64,000 nucleotides of DNA from Heterohyrax brucei. Taxonomy: Eukaryota > Chordata > Mammalia > Hyracoidea > Procaviidae. Made by a program: the position numbers and the translations under genes. The DNA lies in assembly GCA_028571685.1 (NCBI GenBank), contig CM053164.1, forward strand, positions 44,318,501 through 44,382,500, read 5' to 3'. The stretch's first letter is position 1, and every line of letters begins with the position of its first letter. This document shows, one piece after another, positions 1 through 53,299 of the stretch. The notes under the pieces were generated by a model, which worked only from the letters and a program-made list of their open reading frames with translations, did no database searches and was not told the origin of the DNA.

Positions 1-1651
1 CTTGAGTTGCAATAGTGAAGGATTCTACAGAGAAACTATTAAACAATTCAAAGACCATCAAAAGAAGAAGAAAGGAATACAAAGAGTCATTACACCAGAA
101 AGAACTAGTTGATGTTCAGTCATTTGAAAAGGTAGCATATGATCAGGAACCAATGGTACTGAAGGAAGAAGTCGAAGCTGTATTGAAGTCATTGGTAAAA
201 AACAAGGCTCCAGGAACTGATGTAGTATCAATTGAGGTATTTCAACAAACAGATGCAGCACTGGAAGTGCTCACTCATCTATGCCAGGAAATTGGGAGGA
301 CAGCTGCCTGGCCAACTGACTGGAAGAGATCCATATTTATACCCATTCCAAAGGAAGGTGATCTAACAGAATGTGGAAATTACCAAACAATATTGTTGAT
401 ACACATGCAAGTAAAACTTTGATCAACATCATTCAAAAGTGACTACAACAGTATATTCACAGGGAACTGCCAGAAATTCAAGCTGGATTCAGAAGAGGAC
501 GTAGAACCAGGGATATCATTGCTGATGTCAGATGGATCTTGGCTGAAAGCAAATACCAGAAATATGTCTGCTTGTGTTTCATTGACTATGCAAAAGCATT
601 TGACTGTGTGGATCATACTAAATTATAGCTAATGTAGTAGAGAATGGGAATTCCAGAACACCTAATTGTGCTCTTAAGGAATTGGTATATGGATCAAGGG
701 GCAGTCGTGCAAACAGAACAAGGGGACATTGCGTGGTTTAAAGTCAGGAAAGGTGTGCATTCAAGGTTGTATCCTTTCACCACACTTTTTAATCTGTATG
801 CTGAGCAAATAATCTGAGAAGCTGAATTATACAAAGAAGAATGAGGCATCAGGACTGGAGGACAACTCAGTAACAACTTGCATTATGCTGACGACACCAC
901 CTTACTTGCTGGAAATGAGTAAGATTTGAGACACTGATGAAGATCAGGGACCACAGCCTTCAGTATGGATTGTACCTCAACATCAGGAAATCAAAAATCC
1001 TCACAACTGGACCAGTGAACAACACTGTCATAAATGGAGAAATGACTGAGGTGGTCACAGATTTCATTTTAGTTGGGTCCACAATCAACAGCCATGGAAG
1101 CAGCAGTCAAGAAATCAAAAGACGCATTGCATTGGAAAATCTGCTTCAAAGGACCTCTTTAAAGTATTCAAAAGTAAGGATGTCACCTTGAAGACTGAAA
1201 TGCACCTGACCCAAGCCATGGTATTTTCAATAGCATCATATGCTTGCAAAAGCTGGACAATGAACAAGGAAGACAGAAGAACTGATGCCCTTGAATTGTG
1301 GTGGTGGAGAAGAATGTTGAATGTACCATGGACCGCCAAAAGAACAGATCTGTTCTGGAAGAAGTCCAACTAGAGTGCTCCTTAGAAGCAAAGATGGCAA
1401 GATTGCTTCTTACATACTTTGGACATGTTATCAGGAAAGATCAGTCCCCAGAGAAGGACATCATGCTTGGTAGAGTGGAGGGTTAGTGAAAAAGGGGAAG
1501 ACCCTCGATGAGATGGATTGACACAGCAGCTACAACAATGGGCTTCAGCATAAAAATGATTGTGGACATGGCGCAAGACCAGGTAGTGTTTTATTCTATT
1601 GTTCATAGTGTCACTATGAGTCAGAACCAACTCGACGGCACGTGACAGTAA
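1..1651 (+). mobile_element. RTE-type LINE (afrotherian RTE1-like), 5' end outside window
   Basis: This is the 3' half of a non-LTR retrotransposon of the RTE clade. The frame at 15-422 reads as the start of a reverse transcriptase domain, with motifs such as NKAPGTD and WKRSIFIPIPKEGD. Later pieces appear in shifted frames, for example a FIDYAKAFDCVD-like stretch near 580-615 and a YADDTT-like stretch near 887-905. Frameshifts and stops break the frame, so the copy is dead. It ends near 1651 with the tail shared by the AfroSINE (tcagaaccaactcgacggca). The same family recurs at about 19.3-23.0, 24.85 and 62.7 kb. The family name is from memory. Confidence 0.85.
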
Positions 1652-1969
1652 CAATTTCACACATGACCTCCACTACAGCTTGCTACATGTTCTCCCATGA
1701 TCAGTCTTAACGTACAAGCTATATCCTAAAATGAAAGAAGAGAAAGCTAAGAGAGGAAGAGGCATTAGAAAAATGCTAGCTCTGTAAGTCATCATGGCCA
1801 CTGCAAAATACTTGGTTAGACAGTGTTTTTTTTTTCAAAAACTTTTTGTTGCTATTATCTAAACTCGTGACAGCACAAGCACGCTTATGCAACTCAGGTC
1901 ACATGCAGCTCACACACATACACATTACAATTAAGCTTGCAGGTTCTAGTTCTAGATGACTGGGCTCAA

Positions 1970-2290
1970 ATTCCACTGCTACTGTTTATTTACTTATGTG
2001 ATTTGGGGCTACGTATTTAATCAATCTGTGCCTCAATTCATGGTGACCCTGTAGGACAGAGTAGAACTGCCTCACAGAGATTCCAAGGTGCACCTGGTGG
2101 CTTGGAACTGTCAACTTTTTGGTTAGGAGACATAGCTCTAGTCTGAATCAACTCACTGGCAACAGGTATACTTATTTATTTTGGTGCCTCAATTAATTCT
2201 ATCTACAAAGTGAAGATAGTAATAGGGTGTAAAGATTAAATAAGTGTATGACATTAAAAACAGTGTCAAGCATGTACAGGGATCTCAAAA
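1970..2290 (+). repeat. MIR-like old SINE, interrupted by an AfroSINE
   Basis: The left part has the MIR-style 'gtgatttggggc...tctgtgcctcaatt' core and the right part the 'aaagtgaagatagtaatag...gattaaataagtg' core. The two halves are separated by the SINE at 2039-2183. Assigned by resemblance to the mammalian-wide MIR consensus. Confidence 0.6.
2039..2183. mobile_element. AfroSINE with inverted 5' part, in an 11-bp target duplication
   Basis: About 105 bp of AfroSINE lies in minus orientation (2039-2145), directly followed by about 25 bp of the SINE 3' end in plus orientation (2147-2172). Together they make up nearly one whole SINE. The block is flanked by gtgcctcaatt at 2028-2038 and 2184-2194. 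This is the structure expected from twin-primed reverse transcription. Confidence 0.7.
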
Positions 2291-2999
2291 TGTTAACTAG
2301 TATTAGTGATATGTAGGTGGAAAGACGACTGCCTTGAGTTCAGGGGAGCAGCTGTCCGAATTTTAGAAAAACATCTAAGGAATGAGTTAAGATGGTCTGG
2401 CCAGTTCCTAGAATAGGCCAAAAACTCTAGGTTAACTAGATCCGTTCTGCAGCTACTGGTCCTCCTGAATTTCTCGAGGCAGTTTTACGTAATGAAAAAA
2501 TAGCTTGACAACCTATCTTTCCATGCCTCCGTACTTCTTCTTCCTCCCTTTCCTTTGTGTGCCAGACACAAAGATAAATGTTTTTACTGTCTGGGAGCTT
2601 AGCGTCAGTGTTGGAGATAAATGCATAAACAATTATAATGTAGGATAATTAAGCAAACTAAAGGAGATATGAACAAAAAAGCATTATGGAAACACACCCA
2701 CAGAGTGACAGAGGTGTAAGACACGTAAGAGGAGTACTCATTATTCTTACTGCTGACCCTTCCACTTTAGCATTTACTTTGTCCAGGGGCACTTGGGGAC
2801 CTAACCTTGTGGAACAGTTCTGTACAAAACCCCTTCTTTACAACGTTAACGTTTCCCAGCAGAGTAACACCCCCTTACTTTCGACACGTGCAAACCTGGG
2901 TTTCAAACATGGGTAACTGCAGTCTGTGCTTCCCAGTTAACGGAAACAGGAAGAATTGCTGCAAAATTAGGGAATGAAGCCGAGCAAAGAAAAGAGATG
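2291..2999. other. Upstream flank of PPP1CB, no gene seen
   Basis: This is ordinary unique-looking sequence. Around 2545-2640 there is weak resemblance to old L2/MIR-type repeats. I see no supported coding exon. Confidence 0.4.
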
Positions 3000-3556
3000 A
3001 GGGTGGAGCGTCAGTGCACCAGAAACCCGGCACCGACCGGGGGAAGGGCAACCTTGCTTACGCACGCTCTGCGTAACGGGAGCTTCCTCGCTGAAGCAAA
3101 TCCCCAAGACCCGCCGTGGCGCCTGCGCTGCTGCGGCGACTCGGCGCAGTAGACGTCAAGGGACAGGGCGACGCACCTGTGTTTGGGCGGCGGTGGCGGT
3201 CGAGTTGAGTGCAGTGCGACTGCGCCGAGGCCTGGGAGGAGCGGGGAACCGTGAGGGGGTGCGCGGCGCGCCTGCGCAGACAGCTGCGTGGCTCGGCGGC
3301 GGGTAAGGGCCTTGTGGAGTGGCGCCGCGGGTGGGGCTGTGGCGGCGCTGGTGAGCTTTGCGGAGTTGGGCGGTGCCGAGGAGGTGGTAGTGGTTGTGTC
3401 TGACGCGGCCCGGTTTGCGGGGCCCCGTCTGTTTATTTATTTATTTGTGTGCTTCCAAGTCTGCGCGCGCTCTCACTGCTTGGTGGGGAGGGGGTGGGGG
3501 GAGGGCACGGGCAAAGGGGGAGTTGGAACCGGGGTCGAAACGCCGCGTGACTTGTA

Positions 3557-3645
3557 GGTGGGAGAACGCTGCGCCGTCGCCGCAGCCGCTGCCGCCGGGA
3601 AGCCCTTGTTCTCGCTGCCTGGAAGGAGAGTCTGGTGCCGACAAG
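3557..3645 (+). other. PPP1CB: PPP1CB proximal 5' UTR
   Basis: This stretch directly precedes the start codon and lacks an in-frame upstream ATG. The upstream limit is unknown. A good donor-like cggcgg|gtaagg at about 3301 and a possible acceptor cttgtag ending at 3556 would allow a small 5' UTR intron. This is a possibility only, because the polypyrimidine tract is poor. Confidence 0.45.
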
Positions 3646-46244
<42,599 letters not shown>

Positions 46245-48455
46245 AGAAAGGGACTCTGTAAAGAAACCATCGAATTTATTAAGGACATACTTCATAATAT
46301 ATAAGTGTGTGCTGTAAAACCATCCAGCCATTTGACACCCTTTATGATGTCACACCTTTCACTTAAGGAGACGGGTAAAGGATCTTCAATTTTTTTTTTT
46401 TCCAATAGAGAGATGTGCTACACTGTATTGTAATAAGTATACTCTGTTAAAATATTCAACAAAGATAAATCCAAATTCAAATTATCCATTAAAATTACAT
46501 CTTCACGTATCGCAGTTTTTAAAGTTGAAAAGCATCCCAGTTAAACTAGATGTGATAGTTAAACCAGATGAAAGCATGATGATCCATCTGTGTAGTGTGG
46601 TTTAGTGTTGCTTGGTTGTTTAATTATTTTCAGCTTGTTTTGTTTTGCTAGAATAATGGCACTGTTTTTAATTTTTTTTTCCCTAAACATTTTTAGAAGT
46701 GAAATGTGGAAAGAGCTTTAATGATGGTCACTGACTTACTTCTCCATTGCTTTTATCTGCTTATCTAGTGTTTGATTTTCCCAAGAAAATTTTATGCCTC
46801 AGTATAAGAAAAATGAATTTTAGAGATTAATGGTGTAAAAAAGACTCAAACTGTCCAATCCAGTGATTTAATCAGTTTGGGCAAACTTTGCAGCTGATAG
46901 TGACTACTTTGCTTTATACAGAAATTGCCACTGATTTGGATTTGTGCACTATAATTTTTAACTTATTGATGCTCTATTGTGCAGTAGCATTTCATTTAAC
47001 TTTAAAGTAGGGCTCATCTAGTATTTAGCCCAACTAGTTGGAAATGTGATTATGTGGTACCTTGGCTTTAGGTTTTAATTCGCACGAATTGCCTTTTTGG
47101 CATGCTTAGCTTTCTGGCATACCTTCACCTGCATTGGTTTTATTTTGGGGGTTTTTGTTGTTGTTTTTAGATCCAAAGAACATGAGAATCCTTTTTTGAC
47201 AAGCCTTGGAAAGCTGACACTATCTCTTTTTTTCCCCCTCTTTAAGAAGGATGTATTTAAATGAATGCTAGTCAGTGGGACATTTTGTCAACTTTGGTTA
47301 TTGGGTGCTTAACTGTCTAATATTGCCATGTGAATGTTGTATGCGATTGTAAGGCTTATGTCACTAAAGATTTTTATTCTGATTGTTCATGATCAAAGTT
47401 CATATGTTGTATAAACATGCTTTATAGTGAACTATAGTAGCAATAATTTCTGTACATGATAGAGATTTTATTGCAGCATTTCTTTTCCTGTTCTCTCTTT
47501 TTTAAGGGTTAATATTAACAAATGGCAAATAGAAAAGTCAACATAATCTGTAATAGAGCAAGAACTTACAGGACACAGATTTGTAGGTTTTGGTTTTTTT
47601 TTTTTTGATGTGATTCTATAAGCTGTTTGAGTGCTGTCAAATTTGTGTCATAGGGATGGACATCACATTTACAGTGTCCTATATGTGCTGCCATAGCTGT
47701 GGAATTCTTGACTTTAATATTGTCTTTAAAAATGTTAAATTGTGAATTCTGTTAATTTACATTTTATGAATTGGCGCATTGTATTTACTGCAAGAAATAT
47801 TTGATTTTCAGCACAGTGCAGAGTTCTTTAAAATGCATACATCTTTTTTTCTAACTATTTTGTTTTAAAGCACATTTTAAATGTAGTTTTCTCATTTAGT
47901 AAAAATTGTCTAATTGATATGAAGCCTGACTGGTTATTTTATCTTTTTCTTTATTACAAGGAAACAATTTGCAAAACACACTCAGATAGATTCTATGTCC
48001 CTGAAGTACATTGAATTCATCCTTTTCTGTAGTGTTGATGAATGCCGTCGTGTATTAGGTTAAGTCTCACAGGCCTTTATCTGTTGTGATTAAATATCTT
48101 CCTAATTGGAATATAAGTTGAGCAGTTTCTATTTGCATTTTACATGCAGTACTCTTTGTAGACATACTGAAGTGGATCCAGAAAACAAGGCCTTGGGCAG
48201 TCTTTCATTAATCTCAGTCAAGCCTCATTAATACACATCTTACTGGGTTTCTCTGTTGATTTCATCCAGGTCAATAGTTAGCAAATTAATATTGGTCACT
48301 AAATCTAGAAGGTGGACCTTTATCATGCTTAACAGTGAAGCATTCTTAAAAACATTTTAGCAGCATCTATTCATGCACACATAATGTGTTTAATACTAAT
48401 ATTATTTACTTGGCAACGTTGATATTTGAAATAAATGAAACTGTTTCTTAGGAGA
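46245..48455 (+). other. PPP1CB: PPP1CB 3' UTR (at least to here)
   Basis: AT-rich, repeat-free sequence follows the stop, as expected of a conserved long 3' UTR. A canonical AATAAA at 48430-48435 could end a shorter mRNA. Later signals at 50206 (ATTAAA) and 50390-50395 (AATAAA, followed by GT-rich gtgtgccttg) could end a longer form. The human mRNA is about 4.9 kb, which favours the longer form. Poly(A) site use cannot be read from sequence. Confidence 0.6.
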
Positions 48456-50454
48456 AAAATATTCTGTGATTCCAGTGTCACTAATTTATATTCTTCCCCT
48501 CTCATGCTTTTGTTTTAATGGTTCTGCATACAAATTTATCTTTAATCCATATGTCCATGATACCAAAATTATGATTAAACACACCCAGATTTCTGTGGTA
48601 ATGTGACTGATTGCATTTAACTACAGTTTTCCTTTATTGAATGGAAAGGGTCAGATGGACAGCCCGTTGCATTTGAAGCTGTAAAATTTATTATTTCAGT
48701 GCTGCAGAGAGACATGATTTTAATCACATGATCAGCAGCATGGTTTATGCATAGTTTGGGATAAACAGAGTACTGGAGCACCACCAACTACCTAGCTAGC
48801 ATCCACACTGGGATACCCCTTTATTTGAGTACTTGAACGCTTCTGACATTATTATCTGAAAATGAAAAGTGCCACCAAGATGAGTTTTAAAGCTCACAAG
48901 ATGATTAGTTTACGAGTATGTGAGAAGGTTCAGTGGTGGAATGTATACCTTTCAAAAAAAATTACATTGGGGGGAAAGCCACAAGCACCTTGAAATGAGT
49001 TCCTTAAGAATTTAAAACGTGTGCTTATGCTGAATGAAGCTTAGTTTATAAGTTCACTGTGTCCCATCTGGGCAACTGTAAGTTTTCGACCAAAAGAACA
49101 CTTTTATTACATTTTATACTAAAAATGTTTTTAGAGAAGAAAAATGGTCAGGCTAACTGTTGTTGCTGCACTGCCTTGCTCCTGCCTCCTCTTCCTTGGT
49201 AGTCCACGCTTGAATTGCAGCTATGTCTGAGAAGACAACCATCTGACTACTAGTGGCATCTGTTCAGAAACATGTTGTTCCTTTTTCTTAGTAAATTTCC
49301 ATGTTTTATAATTTCCTAAAAAGTGGTTAGAAGAATTTTAAAGTGACAGCATTCTTTGCAAAATGGACAGTATTGAAACAGAAAATTAAGAGGTTCTATG
49401 TAGGTATATACCTAGAATTTTATTTAGTTTAATTCTAATGTTTCTTCAGTAACAGGAATACTTAGACATGGTATAACATTTTGATGTTCTGTTAAAATAG
49501 AATTTTATTTTTGTGTTTGAATGCCAGAATTTCTAAACAGATCCCCTAGTTTAAAAAAAGAAAGTTTGTTTCCTTATTCTACCACCCCCTCATTGCTTGA
49601 AATACCATAAGCTGCTGTAATCTCTGTAACTTTCTCTTTCAGATTGCCAGTGTTTTACTAAACCTTTTTACCAAACCTGTTGGTGTCCTTTGCAAATCAT
49701 AGTGACTGTATAGGACAGAATAGAACTGCCCCATAGGGTTTTCCAAGAGCAGCAGCTGGATTCAGACTACCAGTCTTTTGGTTAGTAGCCAAGCTGTTTA
49801 ACCCGTAGACGTATCTTTTAAAACAAAAGTGGCCATAAATATTTGCTTCTTTTTCAGAGTCCATAGCCTCTTCATGTGGTTATACAATCTTATTCACAAC
49901 CCAGGTTGCTTTTGGATAGCTATAGTGTAGAAGGTCTCAGTGAGTCTGTGTGTGTGAGAGAGAATACAAACTGGTGGAGGCTCATAGTTTCAGCATTCCT
50001 TTCAAATACTGCATACAAAAATGTGAGAACCTGGTATCTATGCCTGGAAGCTTCTAAGTCACGCCTGACTGAAAGTTACCAAGTAAGGTGTGTGTTGACT
50101 TGCAGCTGCCTAATGTGAAAAATTCAATAGATGGTCAAAATTCTAAGCCACAAATTGATACCACAACTAAATACCTGGAACTATCACAAATTATGACATC
50201 AGTTTATTAAAGATACTTATCCTTTCGGTGAGTAACAGGGTGGTGCCTGAAGTAAAGGATATAATCAGTGAGTCCTGTGCTCAGTGAGCAAGGTACACAC
50301 GGGTTTGTGTTTACTGACTAATCTTTAGTGAGCAATTAAACAAGGGTTTTTTGGTGAAAATCATTTGAAATTGTGCTCAAGTAAGCACCAATAAACTCAT
50401 GTGTGCCTTGTTTATTAAGTAATCCATCCCTAACTACTTTAATAAAAAATCTTC
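48456..50454 (+). other. Possible distal 3' UTR and flank
   Basis: Unique-looking sequence with one AfroSINE (49675-49805) and candidate poly(A) signals at 50206-50211, 50390-50395 and 50441-50446. Whether it is transcribed is not shown. Confidence 0.4.
49675..49805 (-). mobile_element. AfroSINE, minus, in the possible distal 3' UTR
   Basis: Reverse-complement middle aggacagaatagaactgccc and head ggttagtagccaagctgttt. Confidence 0.8.
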
Positions 50455-50700
50455 TGTGACACTGAATGGTCAACAACTACCCTAAAGTAAAGATGAGAAG
50501 GTATTGGGGGAAGGGGCAGAGAAATTAGATTACTGAAAGCAGAACAACCAGAACAGAGTTAATGAGAACCTTGACACATTGTGAAAAATGTAACCAATGT
50601 CACTGAGTAATTTGTGTAGAAACTGTTAAATGGGAACCTAATCTGCTGTGTAAACTAACCGAAAACAATAAAATATTTTTTTAAAGACACAATTTAAGTT
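50455..50700 (+). repeat. Unclassified dispersed repeat, copy B
   Basis: It shares 'tggtcaacaa', 'aaagatgagaa', 'agaacaacca', 'ctgctgtgtaaact' and the terminal 'acaataaaatatt' with 60912-61325. Its AATAAA at 50667 belongs to the repeat. Confidence 0.55.
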
Positions 50701-51099
50701 ATGGTCTATAATGTATAAACATTGATAACTGACAGTCACAAAAACATATTAACAACAGGAAAGAAATAGTCCAGAATAGTCCTTTATGTAACAAGCTTCA
50801 TTTGAACTAACTTTCAGCCTCCTAGTATATTTATGAAAGGATACACCTGGTGAAACAAAACTATTGTTGGGACTTTGTATATCAGGCTGTCTCCACAGTG
50901 TATAATTCTCAAACTGATCACTGATCCAGTTTCGGAAAATGCTCCCACTTGCAACAGGTTATTGACAAGACTATTCACATTTGTGTGGAATCACTTGAAT
51001 CAGTTTTGTCTCTGTAGCTCTAGTTAAGTTTGTGAGAACCAGGGCCCAGCCCTCAGCATGTGTAACTTGTTTTGTGGTGTTACAACCTCAGTAAGAAAT
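50701..51099. other. Intergenic, nothing recognised
   Basis: I see no gene or known repeat in this stretch. Confidence 0.4.
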
Positions 51100-51275
51100 T
51101 TAGAAGCATAATTGTCAAGTTGATTCCAGCTCCAGGCTACCTCATGTGTTGAGTAGAATGTTCAATATCATTTTCAGTGGTTAATTTTTCAGAAGTTGAT
51201 GCCTGGCCCTCCCAGGCACTTCTTGAGTGGGCTTGAAACTCCAGCCTTTGGGTTAACAATTCACACAACACAGGG
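51100..51275 (-). mobile_element. Diverged AfroSINE, minus
   Basis: Reverse-complement tail attgtcaagttgattccagc and a decayed head. Confidence 0.6.
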
Positions 51276-51783
51276 ACTAGAGAAAAAACAACTCACCGAT
51301 TGTAGCCTGTCTCTGCCTGGGGCATGAGATTAATTGGTCAGTCATGTGAAAGACCTAGGTTAAATCTTGCAGTTGCTATACTGCAATGTGTATTTTGAGA
51401 GACCTGAATCTTAAATGAGTTCCCTAAACTCTAAAGCTAATGTGGGCAGAGATTTTTTTCAGTTCACTGATACATCCTCAGCTCCTGAAGGACCTGGTGT
51501 GTTGTGAGCATGCAAATGTTTGTTCAGTGGCCAGTGAGTTTCAGAAATGACTACTTGTGTTAGTACTTTGGCACCTGGACCTTTTGGAGAAATTTGGCAA
51601 AAGTTTTTATTTATCCTCAACTACTTGTGTCTCTTACGACAAGAATGATGTGATTGCCTCGGGAGAAGCTGTCCAGGACTATACTATCAAATACATGTAA
51701 AAATTAGAATGTTGATTTGATAAATATACATAAATACAAGAAGTAAATGTGTTCAGTTACGTGAAGCAACATTTTGCAGCTAG
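51276..51783. other. Intergenic, nothing recognised
   Basis: No convincing gene or repeat. Confidence 0.4.
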
Positions 51784-51937
51784 GGTTGTGACAGGAATAT
51801 TGGGAAGAAGGGTACCACTTTTGTTCAGAATGAAACATTAGAAAAGTCTTGGAGTTACTTGGTTGTGACAGGAACATTGGGAAGGTGGGTACTGCTTTTG
51901 TTCAGAATCGAACATTCTAAAAGTCTTGGAGTTTCTT
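51784..51937 (+). repeat. 77-bp tandem duplication
   Basis: Units 51784-51860 and 51861-51937 are exactly adjacent and differ at 10 of 77 positions by direct count. Both begin ggttgtgacaggaa. Confidence 0.9.
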
Positions 51938-52487
51938 GCCTCCCTTTTTTGTAGCTCCTTTGTTTCATGACCTTCAGGTCACCTTTGCTGTGACTACTAC
52001 ACATGTTCTTAGGGAATGGTATAGTTTGTGTAATGTTTTGTGTCAGAATTCTCACATTGAATATGAACAGTTGAAATCGGGAATAAAAATTTGAAGAGGC
52101 TAATGCCTCACTTACATAGAAGCAGATACGGAGAAGAGACCAACTAAAGACATTTTCAGTAAAGAACAAAAAGGGAAGGAAGGAAGGTGTACAATGGAGA
52201 AAAATGTTCTAGACAGTTTTAATACAGTTCTTTTGCTCACATTAATTATTGTTCTGGTAAGTCTCGGAGTTTGTGTATCATTCAGGAACACTAGCCGGGC
52301 TTAGTCTCACTGCAAAATTCCAAGAAAGGGTTTTTGATTGACCTAACTTGGATCTAGGGCCCATCTGGTTCCATCAAGTGAAGGAAGTTGAAGAGCATAC
52401 TTTTGAACAAAGCAACTGGTGGTTTGGGAGGCAAAGGAACATAATTCCAAGAAATAAGATGATGAAAATCCAAAGGTGTCCTCTACC
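51938..52487. other. Intergenic, nothing recognised
   Basis: No gene or known repeat is seen here. Confidence 0.4.
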
Positions 52488-53010
52488 ATACAAGGTCTGA
52501 GAAGTCTGCGAACTTAATTGTTCTAAGTGCTGCTTACTCTATTGCTGAATATCACTTGGATCACCTTCCAAATATTCCCCTTGGAAAGTTGTGCACTGAT
52601 ACCAGTGCCTAGTCCACCCATCAAAGCAATTTTGGATATCTTTCTGGAATGGCCATTGCACAAAGGGGCAAGTTTGCAGACTTAGTTGTCAGTGAGGGAG
52701 TTTTTAGCCAGTAAACAAATGTATTGGAACACCCTCCATACTAACTTCATCTGGTCCCCAGTGACTTTTTTCTTTACCTGAAGATAAACGAAATAACTGA
52801 AAGGAAGATAGATTCAGGACATCAAGGGTAATATGACAACAACTGATGGCCATTCCAGAAAGAGTTCCAAAATTGTTTTGAAGGGTGGACTAGGCACTGG
52901 CACCAGTGCATAGCTTCCCTAGGGTAGTTCTTTGAAGGTAGCTGTAGTGTGATACTCAGCAATAAGGTACGTAGCACATTTTCTGGGATGAGTTGGTAGT
53001 CCTCATATAC
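52488..53010 (+). mobile_element. Mariner-family relic, second copy, long inverted repeats
   Basis: The arms 52540-52665 and 52846-52970 are imperfect inverted copies of each other, for example tctttctggaatggccat against its reverse complement. Central plus-strand sequence (52710-52830) gives a decayed mariner transposase C-terminal region like that of the 8.6-kb copy but on the other strand. The right end has lost about 13 bp that are present in the first copy. Confidence 0.7.
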
Positions 53011-53299
53011 TTTAAGAGATACCTAACCACAAAAGTTCTGCAAGTACAAAGTTGGCAAAGATATAGAGTAATAAAATTGGTCCAGCTGGAGGGCAGAACC
53101 AAGGTGAGTCAGACTCACTAAGCCATCGCACTTCAATAAAGACCCAAAAAGCCAAGTAAAGCTGATATAGATGTCAGTCTTACAACACTGAAATTTAACT
53201 GAAGTTTTAAAATAATAAGATTGCATGTTACAGAGGAAAAGTAGAAATTGACAGAAAACAAGGAAGGTACAGAGTGGAGGTTGTGACGAAACAACGTGA

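Noticed and set aside
3430-3446. Short TTTA tandem run in the CpG island
   Set aside because: Only a few units; trivial microsatellite without evident role.
50667-50672. AATAAA as the PPP1CB poly(A) signal
   Set aside because: It lies in the conserved end of a dispersed repeat also found at 61.3 kb, so it is not evidence of the gene end.
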